Part shown: positions 31,624 to 40,689 of the stretch, one piece after another
Layout: each line of letters begins with the position of its first letter
Numbering within the stretch: position 1 is the first letter of the stretch
NCBI GenBank assembly: GCA_017556045.1
Contig: JAFZFF010000082.1
Location: 1-56,991 of the forward strand
Reading direction: 5' to 3'
DNA from: Bacteroidaceae bacterium
Lineage (GTDB): Bacteria > Bacteroidota > Bacteroidia > Bacteroidales > Bacteroidaceae
DNA: 56,991 bases
Position numbers and translations under genes: made by a program
Notes under the pieces: model-generated
Told to the model about the DNA's origin: nothing
What the model saw: only the letters and a program-made list of their open reading frames with translations
Databases searched by the model: none

Positions 31624-33921
31624 ATGATTGGAATAGCAAAGACCATCAAAGACAATGTACAGCCATGTACCAGTGAACAACTCAGCCAAGCCCTCGACTC
31701 ACCCCGAGTAGCCGAGGTGTGTAGCGCCATCGCCGAAGCCCTGCACAAGCACCGAGAGGGCGCGATCACCGATGAGGAGTACGACGCCACCAAGGCACGA
31801 CTCAAGAAGCAGCTGCCGCTCATCACGCCACACGCCACCTTCCGTAACGAGCGCCGCAAGAATGACGAAGCCATCCCGAGCGGTCTCTCTATGTATGACA
31901 TCGACCACATTGCCGACCCTCGTGCCAAGTGGGCAGAGATTGAGCCGCGCGTAGCGGAGCTGGGCATCGTATTTGCCCACGTCACCCCCAGCACCGAAGG
32001 GCTACGCCTGGTGTTTGTCATGCCCCAAGGAATGTCGCTGGCCGAGGCACAGGCGTGGATGGCCCAGCAGCTGGGCGACACCGAGTATGATGCCTGCGTC
32101 AAGGACTATGCCCGATGCTCATTCCTGGTGCCCCGCACCTATGTGCTTTATATGAGTGAGGAGCTGTGTGCACCCGCTATAGGAAGGACTCAGCCATCGC
32201 TGCCAACCACCGAAGCTAACACCCCGGAGACACTCCTCACCGAGGAGGCCGACGCGCAAGTACCGAGTGAGCCCTTGGAATCCTTCCCCCAAGAGTACGA
32301 AGAGATCCCCTACCCCATCTTGGTACAGACCCTCGAGGAGCAGATGGGCGGAGCGCCCGAGCATGGCAACCGTAACACCTTCATCTTCAGCATGGCATGT
32401 CACCTGCGTTATGTATGCAACGACGATGCCCGCTGGATAGCTTCCGTGCTCCCCAACTATGGCGAGGCAGAGGCCAAGCGAATGAGCACCATACGCAGCG
32501 CCTGTGCCAGAAGCCAAAACAAGTCAATGCCCAAGATCATGCAGCGCACCGTGCTCATCTGTAAGGAACGACTGGGCCTGACCACCGACGAGAACACCTC
32601 GCTCACCCCACCCGCAATGCCCAAACGCCTACCGGCACTCATCAAGCTGCTCGTGAGCCGCACCCCTAAGATGTATCAGCCCGCCGTGGCACATGCCGTG
32701 TTCCCCGCCCTGGCTGCCCACCTGTGGAACACTACCTTCCGCTACATCGACAATGTGGAGCACGAGGCCACGCTCATGAACGTACTCATGGCAGGCACGG
32801 GAGCCGGCAAGAACTGTATCACTGAGCCCATCAACCGCATCATGGCCGACATACGCGAGCGCGACCGCATCAACCTCGCCCGTGAGCGTGAGTGGAAGCA
32901 AGAGATGCAGACCAAGGGTGCCAACAAAGACAAGCGCCAGCGCCCCGAGGGACTTGTCATCCAAGAGATTGACCCCGACATGACCAATGCCGCCTTCGTA
33001 CAGCGCCTGGCCGACGCCGAGGGCCGCTTCCTCTACACGAGGATGAATGAGATAGACCAGTTTGATGCCCTCAAGACTAATGCCAACAAGAAGGCACACT
33101 TCCAGATCATGTGCCTCGCCTTCGACCCCGGCAACGTATATGGACAGACACGTGTGGGCACGGGTAGCGTGACCGAGCGCGTGTGTATCCGCTTCAACTG
33201 GAATGCATCGACCACCATCGCCAAGGGCAAGGACTACTTCCGCTCAGTGCTGACCGACGGCCCCATCTCGCGCATCAACTTCTGCACCATCCCCAAGCGC
33301 ACCATAGGCTCAGAGATGCCCATCTTCGGCACCTACGACGCGGCCTTCGACGAGGAGCTGCGCCCATACATCGAGAACCTCAACAAGGCACGCGGCCTGG
33401 TGGAGTGCCGTGCCGTAAACCGACTGATAAAGAAGCTGGTAGAGGAGAATGCCGAGTTTGCCCGCCTCTCACAAAACCGCGTGTATGAGAACCTCTCGTT
33501 CCGTGCCAGTGTCATCGCCTTCCTCAAGGCCATGGTGCTCTACGTGGCCAGTGGCGAGAAGTGGGACAAGACGATGGAGGAGTTTGTCCGCTGGTCATTG
33601 GAGTATGATCTCTGGTGTAAGATGCAGTTCTTCGGCAAGGCCATCGGCCGCCTGACAGAGGCTGACGAGGAAGAGACCCTCAAGACCAAGGGTCCTCAGA
33701 ACCTGCTCGACCTGCTCCCCGAGGTCTTCACCCGCGAGGAGGCCCAGCTCATGCGCATGCACCAAGGCATCCGCGAGGGTAACGTGCGCCTCATGCTCAG
33801 CAACTGGAAGCGCCGCGGCTACATCGAGGAGTACGGCGACACGCTACCTCAGAGCGATGTGATGCGCCAGCGCTACATCAAGACCCCCGCCTACCTGGAG
33901 AAACATCCGCAGGCGGCATGA
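31624..33921 (+). CDS. VirE N-terminal (BT4734-like) / DUF3987 protein
   Basis: 765 residues. An N-terminal BT4734-like (VirE-N) domain covers about 40-185: SMYDIDHIADPRAKWAEI, FAHVTPSTEGLRLVFVMP, DACVKDYARCSFLVPRTYVLY; this fold resembles replication-primase domains. A linker (185-225) contains IGRTQPSLP, whose DNA resembles a dispersed repeat. A primase-C-like helical part (about 235-320) is followed by DUF3987 (about 335-640) with a Walker-A-like AGTGAGKN at 390-397, where Asn replaces the usual Ser/Thr, and EGRFLYTRMNEIDQF. DUF3987 proteins are helicase- or primase-like parts of mobile elements in Bacteroidetes. Function unproven. Confidence 0.8.
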   Translation: MIGIAKTIKDNVQPCTSEQLSQALDSPRVAEVCSAIAEALHKHREGAITDEEYDATKARLKKQLPLITPHATFRNERRKNDEAIPSGLSMYDIDHIADPRAKWAEIEPRVAELGIVFAHVTPSTEGLRLVFVMPQGMSLAEAQAWMAQQLGDTEYDACVKDYARCSFLVPRTYVLYMSEELCAPAIGRTQPSLPTTEANTPETLLTEEADAQVPSEPLESFPQEYEEIPYPILVQTLEEQMGGAPEHGNRNTFIFSMACHLRYVCNDDARWIASVLPNYGEAEAKRMSTIRSACARSQNKSMPKIMQRTVLICKERLGLTTDENTSLTPPAMPKRLPALIKLLVSRTPKMYQPAVAHAVFPALAAHLWNTTFRYIDNVEHEATLMNVLMAGTGAGKNCITEPINRIMADIRERDRINLAREREWKQEMQTKGANKDKRQRPEGLVIQEIDPDMTNAAFVQRLADAEGRFLYTRMNEIDQFDALKTNANKKAHFQIMCLAFDPGNVYGQTRVGTGSVTERVCIRFNWNASTTIAKGKDYFRSVLTDGPISRINFCTIPKRTIGSEMPIFGTYDAAFDEELRPYIENLNKARGLVECRAVNRLIKKLVEENAEFARLSQNRVYENLSFRASVIAFLKAMVLYVASGEKWDKTMEEFVRWSLEYDLWCKMQFFGKAIGRLTEADEEETLKTKGPQNLLDLLPEVFTREEAQLMRMHQGIREGNVRLMLSNWKRRGYIEEYGDTLPQSDVMRQRYIKTPAYLEKHPQAA

Positions 33922-33982
33922 CGGCCCAGCCCTGTCACCTCCGAGGCGTAGTGAAGGATTCCAGTAACAAAAGAGAGTGCAA

Positions 33983-34010
33983 GGTGTAGTCAGAGAGTCA
34001 GTAGAGTCAG
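33983..34010 (+). repeat. TGTAGTCAG repeat, copy d, downstream of the VirE gene
   Basis: 28 bases: GGTGTAGTCAG, A, GAGTCAGTAG, A, GTCAG. It is in the same orientation as copy a and matches it at 26 of 28 positions. TTTTTTTTGCTACACTTTG follows; a GCTACACTTTT also follows the left cluster at about 30009. The copy is 46 bases upstream of the next -7 element. Confidence 0.8.
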
Positions 34011-34055
34011 TACTTTTTTTTGCTACACTTTGTACCATAAATAAAATATTATTTG

Positions 34056-34063
34056 TATTTTTG
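34056..34063 (+). promoter_or_regulatory. Promoter -7 element of the second fimbrial group
   Basis: TATTTTTG matches TAnnTTTG, 29 bases before ATG 34093. TTTG at 34029-34032 is 23 bases upstream, slightly far. Confidence 0.55.
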
Positions 34064-34092
34064 TGATGCATATCTAAATTAGGGTGAAAACT

Positions 34093-35613
34093 ATGCTTGA
34101 TTTAAAGTCAAAACACACGTTTATATGTGCTCTGCCAATATTCTTATTGGGATTGGTGGCATGCACACAAGATATCGAGTTGCGTTCAGAGAGCAATGGA
34201 GATGATTGCGCGATATTGTTTCAGGCAAAGGAACCTACGACCAGAGGACTCATAAATAGCTTGACTGCGAGAGGCACGAAAATCTGTCTGTATGGTTATC
34301 ATGGTGATAGTTTTCTTGCTCAAGGCAAATCAAAGCAATTCGAGGGAAAAACATTAACATATATCGACGAACTGAATAGTTGGGAGGTAGTCGATGATAG
34401 TGGTGCTCCCATCAATTACTTTTGGGAGGAAGAGGATCAGAATCCGTATAGATTCTTCGGGTGGTTGACACATGATGGAACAAGTCAGGTGCCACTCCCA
34501 CTCAGCTATAGTAATGAAACAAAAAAAATAACAATACCAGAAACTGTCGTAGACAAGGACTACAGCCAGTTTGACTTTCTCTACTCTAACGTTGACGAAC
34601 GTGTACTGAGTAGTACAAATAGGAGAGTTCCTGTATCGGTGAGCATGAATCATCTATTCACGGCATTCGGTATAGGAATTCAAAACACATCTGAAGACGA
34701 CATCACTCTCAAAAGTGTCACTCTCAGAACCCTGCATGACAAGGGCTCTGCAGTCATCGATTTTAGCCAAACTCCGTGTGTGGTGACTTATGGCAATACT
34801 GCAATTTCTCGTAATCCCAGTACTACAGCCTTCGTGTCATACACAGGAAATCATGTGTTAAACAAGAGGGGAGGCACTTTACCTAACATATTTGACCCTA
34901 CCGCCTCTTCAAGGCGATATTATATGGTGTGGCCACAGGCTGAAGATGTCTTCCCTGAGCTTAACTTTGCGGATGATGATGCAGAGGCAGCAGCTCCAGA
35001 CACTGATTTTCCCTTAGTCGTCGAGTATGTGGCTGACGGAAATTTGGTAAAGAAGCGTTTGAAGCTTCCCCAGCAAGCTTGGGTAGCAGGAAAGAGATAT
35101 TACTTCGAGGTGTTGATTGCAGATAAGTTGGTGGAGATTACAGCTACAGTCAAGGACTGGAACTATAGCACCTCTGAGATAAACTTCAGTGACCAGATGG
35201 TCGTGGTGAAGGAAAACAATCAGCTTGTATGGGATGAAAGCACTTGTCGGGTTGATCATTCTGTCAGAAAAGTTTATGTCCAAAATGGAAGGCCCATCGA
35301 GGGAGTATTTACTATTGATGCTCCTGAAGGTGGACAGTGGCGCGTCTCTCTCGAAGGCGATGTGACTGCATTTAACATTTTGGATGATGTGGCACCCACT
35401 GACGATGGCTTTGGTCCTATCGACGGAAAAGAGCATCGTATTAGGGTAGTACCCTTGATTAGCAATCCTGACCGCGACTATACAGCTCGACTTAAATTTG
35501 TAGCAATCACAGCCGATGGCAAGACACTCCCCGCTGACAATATGGTACAAGATGTTGATGGAAATCACCATCAGGCTGAGATTTATACCATTGTCCTGGA
35601 AAGTGCTAAATAA
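34093..35613 (+). CDS. Fimbrillin family lipoprotein with C-terminal extension
   Basis: 506 residues from ATG 34093 (an in-frame GTG at 34084 adds three residues). Lipoprotein signal ends LVAC (Cys24); PTTRG with Arg51 is a probable protease-processing site. Fimbrillin-like parts: VSVSMNHLFTAFGIGIQNTSEDD near the middle (the conserved H/L-rich strand before a Thr/Ser loop), and AWVAGKRYYFEVLIAD before ITATVKDWNY. About 120 further residues form an additional beta domain (from 380: WDESTCRVDHSVRKVYVQNG). First gene of a probable three-gene operon with those at 35625 and 37929; likely a fimbrial subunit. AT-rich relative to the genome. Confidence 0.75.
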   Translation: MLDLKSKHTFICALPIFLLGLVACTQDIELRSESNGDDCAILFQAKEPTTRGLINSLTARGTKICLYGYHGDSFLAQGKSKQFEGKTLTYIDELNSWEVVDDSGAPINYFWEEEDQNPYRFFGWLTHDGTSQVPLPLSYSNETKKITIPETVVDKDYSQFDFLYSNVDERVLSSTNRRVPVSVSMNHLFTAFGIGIQNTSEDDITLKSVTLRTLHDKGSAVIDFSQTPCVVTYGNTAISRNPSTTAFVSYTGNHVLNKRGGTLPNIFDPTASSRRYYMVWPQAEDVFPELNFADDDAEAAAPDTDFPLVVEYVADGNLVKKRLKLPQQAWVAGKRYYFEVLIADKLVEITATVKDWNYSTSEINFSDQMVVVKENNQLVWDESTCRVDHSVRKVYVQNGRPIEGVFTIDAPEGGQWRVSLEGDVTAFNILDDVAPTDDGFGPIDGKEHRIRVVPLISNPDRDYTARLKFVAITADGKTLPADNMVQDVDGNHHQAEIYTIVLESAK

Positions 35614-35624
35614 TCACTATACAC

Positions 35625-37910
35625 ATGTATCTTATGAAAAGCCATATCTATCAAATATCACTTCTGATTCTCATCTTCCTTGGCGTAGTATCGTGTACGG
35701 AGCACGATGTAGAGAAACTGGATGAGACTCAGTGTATGGAGCTTACTGTCAGTTGTGTCAATCTCAACGCTACGCGTACGGAGACCAACACGATGGGCGG
35801 AGAGGATAATCAGAATGAGAATCTAATCAAGACATTGCACTATTTCCTCTACCCGAGTGGAAAGACGGATGAGAATGCTGTATTGGCTGGAAAGATTGAT
35901 ATTGCTGAAGGCACAAAAAGGCAAACGATTGTCCGTATACCTATGGACGAAACGCTTCTCAACTATGTGGTATTCCCGCGACCTTACAATGACTGTAAAG
36001 TGTATCTCATAGCCAATCTTCCCAGTACTGTAAGCATAGATTTAGAGAATCATTCTCATACAAGTCTTAGCGAACTCAAGTCGTTGGCAATCACGACTAA
36101 TTTTAAGGACAATCTGCTCCAAGAGGCATTCGTCATGGATGGAGAGGCTACTGCAATCATCACCAGCCGTAATCAGACGGTAGCGGCGACAGGAACAATC
36201 TTGCTTGAGCGATTGGCTGCAAAGTTTACTACTCGCATCTCTGTAGCCAACTCATTTATAGATACCGATGGTAAGGTGTGGACCCCACAATTAGACCAAA
36301 TGCAGGTACATATGGATAATGCCGTATCAAATACTACGCTAGGAGCTACGTTCGGCGATAATCATTTTGACTATGCGCAACGACATCGTATCGGCACTAA
36401 GACTGAAGCTGCAAATGGAGTGACCAAGACACTTTATGTCTTTGCCCCCTTCTACTCTTATCCCTGTCAATGGGAATACCTCGACGAGGATGCTTTGGCC
36501 ATCTATATCAAGTTGCCCTGGCAGTATACTGAGGATGGTGCTACTCGTTATAAAGACTGTTACTATAAGGTATTCCCAAGTATGATGCAATTGGACCGTA
36601 ATAGCTGGTATAATATGGATTTGCATATCGGTGTGCTCGGTTCGTTTACGCAAACTGTCGATCCTATTGTGCTCGAAGGGTATTCATATAAGGTAGCCCA
36701 CTGGACGAACGGCTACGAGGATTGGAGTGCGGGACTTAATATAAATACAGATTTGCTCAGTGCCCACTATCTGGTAGTGGAGAAAAATGAGTATGTAGTA
36801 AACAATAAAAATCAGTTTGAGATACCATTTATTACTAGTCACAAGTGCATCATCAAGGAGAATAGCTTGACTGTTACACGCATGAACTTTGGAACAGCAT
36901 CAAATCCGACAGCCTCTCCAGAAAACATTACCAGCCAAGCAAAGGCTGGCAACTGGCTTACCGTCGAAGGTAATGTGATAAAGTTGAATCATGAACTTAA
37001 TAATGATTTCGAGAGTACTACCAACAAGAACTACGACTATACCCCCTACGTCTTTACCTTTACCCTTTGCCACGAAAACAATCAAGAGAATTTTAATGAA
37101 ATCATTACGATTACGCAGAAACCTGCAATTTCTGTTACGGCGCATCTGAATTCTCTATATGATTATAGCAAGGGTAAAACCATAACAGGTTATGTGTATG
37201 TAAATGGAAATGCTGCCGGAGGTAGTGGAAGTGGGAAGAGTGACTATGGCGGCGTCGCAGGTGTACAAACCTCAGGTACCAATAATACAAATCCATATAT
37301 GTATACGATTGAAGTCTCTGTATTGCCTGCAGGTTCGGAGTTCATATTAGGAGACCCACGAGTTAAATATGAGTTTGGTACAGATATTGCAGCTAAGAGC
37401 GATTTTTGTTCAGCACCTCCAGTGGAGGGAGGCAACAATAGAACGCTCACAAACTATTATGGTACAATCAGAGATGCATCTGCTGAAAATATGATTGCTC
37501 CTAAATTTAGAATGGCATCAGCCCATGGTCGCGTGAGCAGCTCATTGCAAGGTTATGCCAACACATTAAATCGTGCTGCATCATATCAGGAGGATGGCTA
37601 CCCTGCAGGACGTTGGCGTGTACCCACAATGGCTGAGATACGATTTGTCACCAAACTATATGCAGATGGTAAGATTCCGCCACTATTTTCTTCAGGAACA
37701 GGATACTGGAGCGCTACCGGAAGAGTCACACCAAGTGACAATGGCACTGTGACCATTGACCGTAATACGGGAAGTAATGCTACTAATAGTGCTGTCCGCT
37801 GTGTATATGACGAATGGTATTGGGATCATTCCACATATCCCCGCATGGCTTCTCGTGGTAATCATCCTAATAAATACAACCAATTCACCTGGGGTGATGA
37901 AATAAACTGA
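35625..37910 (+). CDS. Large fimbrial lipoprotein with C-terminal lectin-like domain, probable tip protein
   Basis: 761 residues (or 758 from the next ATG). Signal ends VVSC (Cys24), and ATRTE with Arg51 is a likely cleavage site. Residues 60-360 resemble large fimbrillin-locus proteins (DUF4906-like: LHYFLYPSG, KVYLIANLPS, LLERLAAKFTTRISV). The C-terminal domain (about 640-745) is FISUMP/C-type-lectin-like: PAGRWRVPTMAEIRFVTKLY, SSGTGYWSATGRV, and SAVRCVYDEWYW. In type V fimbriae such multi-domain lipoproteins sit at the tip and bind ligands; binding here is inferred. Eleven bases separate it from the previous gene. Confidence 0.75.
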   Translation: MYLMKSHIYQISLLILIFLGVVSCTEHDVEKLDETQCMELTVSCVNLNATRTETNTMGGEDNQNENLIKTLHYFLYPSGKTDENAVLAGKIDIAEGTKRQTIVRIPMDETLLNYVVFPRPYNDCKVYLIANLPSTVSIDLENHSHTSLSELKSLAITTNFKDNLLQEAFVMDGEATAIITSRNQTVAATGTILLERLAAKFTTRISVANSFIDTDGKVWTPQLDQMQVHMDNAVSNTTLGATFGDNHFDYAQRHRIGTKTEAANGVTKTLYVFAPFYSYPCQWEYLDEDALAIYIKLPWQYTEDGATRYKDCYYKVFPSMMQLDRNSWYNMDLHIGVLGSFTQTVDPIVLEGYSYKVAHWTNGYEDWSAGLNINTDLLSAHYLVVEKNEYVVNNKNQFEIPFITSHKCIIKENSLTVTRMNFGTASNPTASPENITSQAKAGNWLTVEGNVIKLNHELNNDFESTTNKNYDYTPYVFTFTLCHENNQENFNEIITITQKPAISVTAHLNSLYDYSKGKTITGYVYVNGNAAGGSGSGKSDYGGVAGVQTSGTNNTNPYMYTIEVSVLPAGSEFILGDPRVKYEFGTDIAAKSDFCSAPPVEGGNNRTLTNYYGTIRDASAENMIAPKFRMASAHGRVSSSLQGYANTLNRAASYQEDGYPAGRWRVPTMAEIRFVTKLYADGKIPPLFSSGTGYWSATGRVTPSDNGTVTIDRNTGSNATNSAVRCVYDEWYWDHSTYPRMASRGNHPNKYNQFTWGDEIN

Positions 37911-37928
37911 AAAAGAATATTTGAAACT

Positions 37929-40427
37929 ATGAATATACTGAAAAGGCTGTTTTTATACATTACATCCCTGCTCGCCCTCACCTCTTGCACCGATCAGTTG
38001 GGGAGTGACTTTGTTACTGATGGAAAACTGAGCACTACTATATCTGTAGTGTTACCTCAGATTCCTGACGCACATCTACAAACTCGTGCGATGGCGATGA
38101 GTCCTCAATTGAGCAATCTCTACTTGGCGGTATTTGATGAGAATGGGTATTTATTGGAGTATGTCAAGGCAGATGCAGCTTTGGCAACTACAAATAATAC
38201 GGTATATAATTATAAAGTCAGCCTCACTCCCACTGACTTTCCGACATACGTACATTTTATCGGTAATGCACCCTCAAGTATGAAATTTGGAACTGAGGTA
38301 GAGGCTGTAGGTAGTCTGTTTACAGAAAATGGAGCCGAAGCCTATTGGCAAAGGGTCATCTTCCCCGATGGTATCAAAAAGAGTGGTGCGTCACTTGCTC
38401 CAACGGTGGTGAGTGCACTGCAGAATGTACGTCTTATACGTAACTTTGCATGGATTAAGGTTCAACTCGGAAGTATGGTCGGCAATTTCAGTATAGACTC
38501 TTACTGTGTAGTAAATACGCGCACTAAGGGGTCTGTAGCTCCCTATAATACCGCTCAACTGCAATTTGCGGAATTTGCTCAGCAACAGACTCATGCGGAT
38601 CTTGTCAGTGAGGGGTATAATGGATTCATACCAGCTGAAGCGATATTGGATAAAAATATTCCAGACGAGTCTAAATGGTTTAAGGCAAATGGGGTAGCAG
38701 CTGATAACTATGCCTACTTTGTGTACGAACGTGAAAAGCCAATCTCAGACCCGACCTTTATTCTGGTAAAGGGAACATATACTCCTGAAAATGGTTCCCC
38801 GATGCCCAATAGATATTACAAGGTAGACTTGCGAGATAATTATGGGAACTATTTTCCCATAATTCGAAATTTTAGATATAACGTCGAAATCTCAAGTGTC
38901 AAGCATGAGGGTCATGCATCAGCAGCTGCTGCTGCGTCTGGTGCAGGTAGCGGTGATATATCTACAGCTATCGAGACAGATGACTTTACCAATATTTCTA
39001 ATAATGTGGCGCGTATCTTTGTAAGTTATACCGATACCACCTTGGTCAATCAGATGAACGACTTGAAGCTTCGCTATAAGTTTATGGTGTTTGAAACGAA
39101 AGATGCTCAAGGAAATGTGTTGATAAATGAGCAAGCACTCAATAGTGATGCGAATGTAACAATTACAAAGAGTACATCTACAGGTGGAGACGTTATCAAC
39201 ACTATGAGCAGAGCTGCAGCTGATGACACTGATGGTTGGCGTGAGATCACAATTTCTACAACAGCATTGGCAGACTATCGCAAAAGTCAGGATATCGTAA
39301 TTAAGGGTAACGTGACAATAAACAATCATAACTACCAACTCCAGCGTAGAGTTACAATCAATTTGCGTCCCAAATATACCATGCAGTTGATTTGTGATCC
39401 CAATGACATACAAAAGAAGGTAGGAGAGCCTTTTGACCTTGTACTCAAGGTGCCTGGTGGACTGGGAAGTGCGATGTTCCCCCTTGAATTTCAAATTGAA
39501 TCCGCTGCGCAGAGTATGACCCCCGACCTGGGTGATGACCTCCCCGTAGTCACAGGTAAGAGTATCGTTCCTGGTAAAGAGAATAAGGCTAGTATAGGTT
39601 TTATTCGTAATTTGGAGTGGACTGATTACGACGCCTTACCCAACGATGGAGGCTACAAGACCGTGCGATGCCATTTTAAGAGTATCAAGGCCGAAAGTGC
39701 CACTATGATTTATGCGCAGAACAAGTATTTCCAACAGGCTTCGGCAGAACTAAAAAATTACACACCAAGTACCTTTAGCAATTTGACGTTTAATCCTACT
39801 GTTCTCCCTATAGAAGAAGGAGCAAATATCTCATTCACATTCAGCATGTCACAGCTCCCGAGTCAGGGTTATGTTACCGTTACCTTGGGTAATCTTGAAC
39901 CTGCAAATGATGAAAATCGCCTAACCTACATTGATGCTGTAGGCGGCAAAGCGCGTTATAGCTTTAATCCTACACAAATAACCGAAACCATTAAGCTCAA
40001 GACTACATCGATTGGGGTAGCAGTGGATGTAAATCTATCAGCTTATCACTTTGAGGATGCTTCAGCTTCATTGATGGCTGAGTGTATCATTCCTGCAGGT
40101 AATATCAAGGTGGGTAATAATAGCTATATTTCGAATAGTAGTAATGTTACGTTTACTCTCTATTCTCAAAATCCGGGAAACAATGCAAATGCAGGTAATA
40201 GTGTTGGGAGCTTTACTGCTAAGAGAAATGGTTCAAACAGCTCGTCTATAAAGCTATCAGCGACACAATATCAGGCAGTAATGAATAATGGTGGATATAT
40301 CTATGTAAGGTTTAGTGTGACTACAAGAAATGGATGGAATCAAACAACAACATATTATGTAGCTACAGTTCAGTTGTCAGATCTTATAAAAGATGGTGGA
40401 ACAACTCTAACCTTTGTGCAGCAGTAA
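37929..40427 (+). CDS. Large fimbrial lipoprotein (fimbrillin-locus subunit)
   Basis: 832 residues. Lipoprotein signal ends ALTSC (Cys20), with QTRAM (Arg53) a probable processing site. The first 350 residues resemble FimC/FimD- or Mfa-type accessory proteins (LSNLYLAVFDENGYLLEYV, YVHFIGNAPSS, NRYYKVDLRDNYGNYFPIIRNFRYNVEI). An Ala/Ser/Gly hinge (about 326-336) leads to repeated beta-sandwich-like domains (about 350-450, 480-600, 605-720), ending in an Asn/Ser-rich segment. No von Willebrand domain is seen. Last gene of the fimbrial group, 18 bases after the previous one. Role in adhesion is inferred. Confidence 0.7.
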   Translation: MNILKRLFLYITSLLALTSCTDQLGSDFVTDGKLSTTISVVLPQIPDAHLQTRAMAMSPQLSNLYLAVFDENGYLLEYVKADAALATTNNTVYNYKVSLTPTDFPTYVHFIGNAPSSMKFGTEVEAVGSLFTENGAEAYWQRVIFPDGIKKSGASLAPTVVSALQNVRLIRNFAWIKVQLGSMVGNFSIDSYCVVNTRTKGSVAPYNTAQLQFAEFAQQQTHADLVSEGYNGFIPAEAILDKNIPDESKWFKANGVAADNYAYFVYEREKPISDPTFILVKGTYTPENGSPMPNRYYKVDLRDNYGNYFPIIRNFRYNVEISSVKHEGHASAAAAASGAGSGDISTAIETDDFTNISNNVARIFVSYTDTTLVNQMNDLKLRYKFMVFETKDAQGNVLINEQALNSDANVTITKSTSTGGDVINTMSRAAADDTDGWREITISTTALADYRKSQDIVIKGNVTINNHNYQLQRRVTINLRPKYTMQLICDPNDIQKKVGEPFDLVLKVPGGLGSAMFPLEFQIESAAQSMTPDLGDDLPVVTGKSIVPGKENKASIGFIRNLEWTDYDALPNDGGYKTVRCHFKSIKAESATMIYAQNKYFQQASAELKNYTPSTFSNLTFNPTVLPIEEGANISFTFSMSQLPSQGYVTVTLGNLEPANDENRLTYIDAVGGKARYSFNPTQITETIKLKTTSIGVAVDVNLSAYHFEDASASLMAECIIPAGNIKVGNNSYISNSSNVTFTLYSQNPGNNANAGNSVGSFTAKRNGSNSSSIKLSATQYQAVMNNGGYIYVRFSVTTRNGWNQTTTYYVATVQLSDLIKDGGTTLTFVQQ

Positions 40428-40469
40428 TCGAAAGATAATAGTAAGCATATAGATTAAGACTGAAAAGGA

Positions 40470-40550
40470 AATCTTGCAGAGCTTGTACCTGTAATGTGAA
40501 TAAATATAATTTTCTGCAAGACCTGGGAGCTGCACACGTGCAGCTCCTAC
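40470..40550 (+). terminator. Hairpins ending the fimbrial operon
   Basis: TCTTGCAG (about 40472-40479) can pair with CTGCAAGA (about 40514-40521), and GGAGCTGCA (40526-40534) pairs perfectly with TGCAGCTCC (40539-40547). No T run follows, so termination may be Rho-dependent. The rest of the 262-base gap shows no gene. Confidence 0.4.
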
Positions 40551-40689
40551 CTTTATAAGATCACTGGTGAGCTCATGGAACGGTAAAAACCGACCTGCCG
40601 TATAATGAGATTAATTACCTAAAATTTGGCAGAGTGGTAAGATTGTGCTACATTTGTCAACACACATCTAATACATAGACAAATAAGAC

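Noticed and set aside
30208-33533. Antisense reading frames across the HIRAN and VirE genes (up to 166 codons)
   Set aside because: High GC makes long shadow frames likely; the plus-strand proteins have clear domain motifs and promoters.
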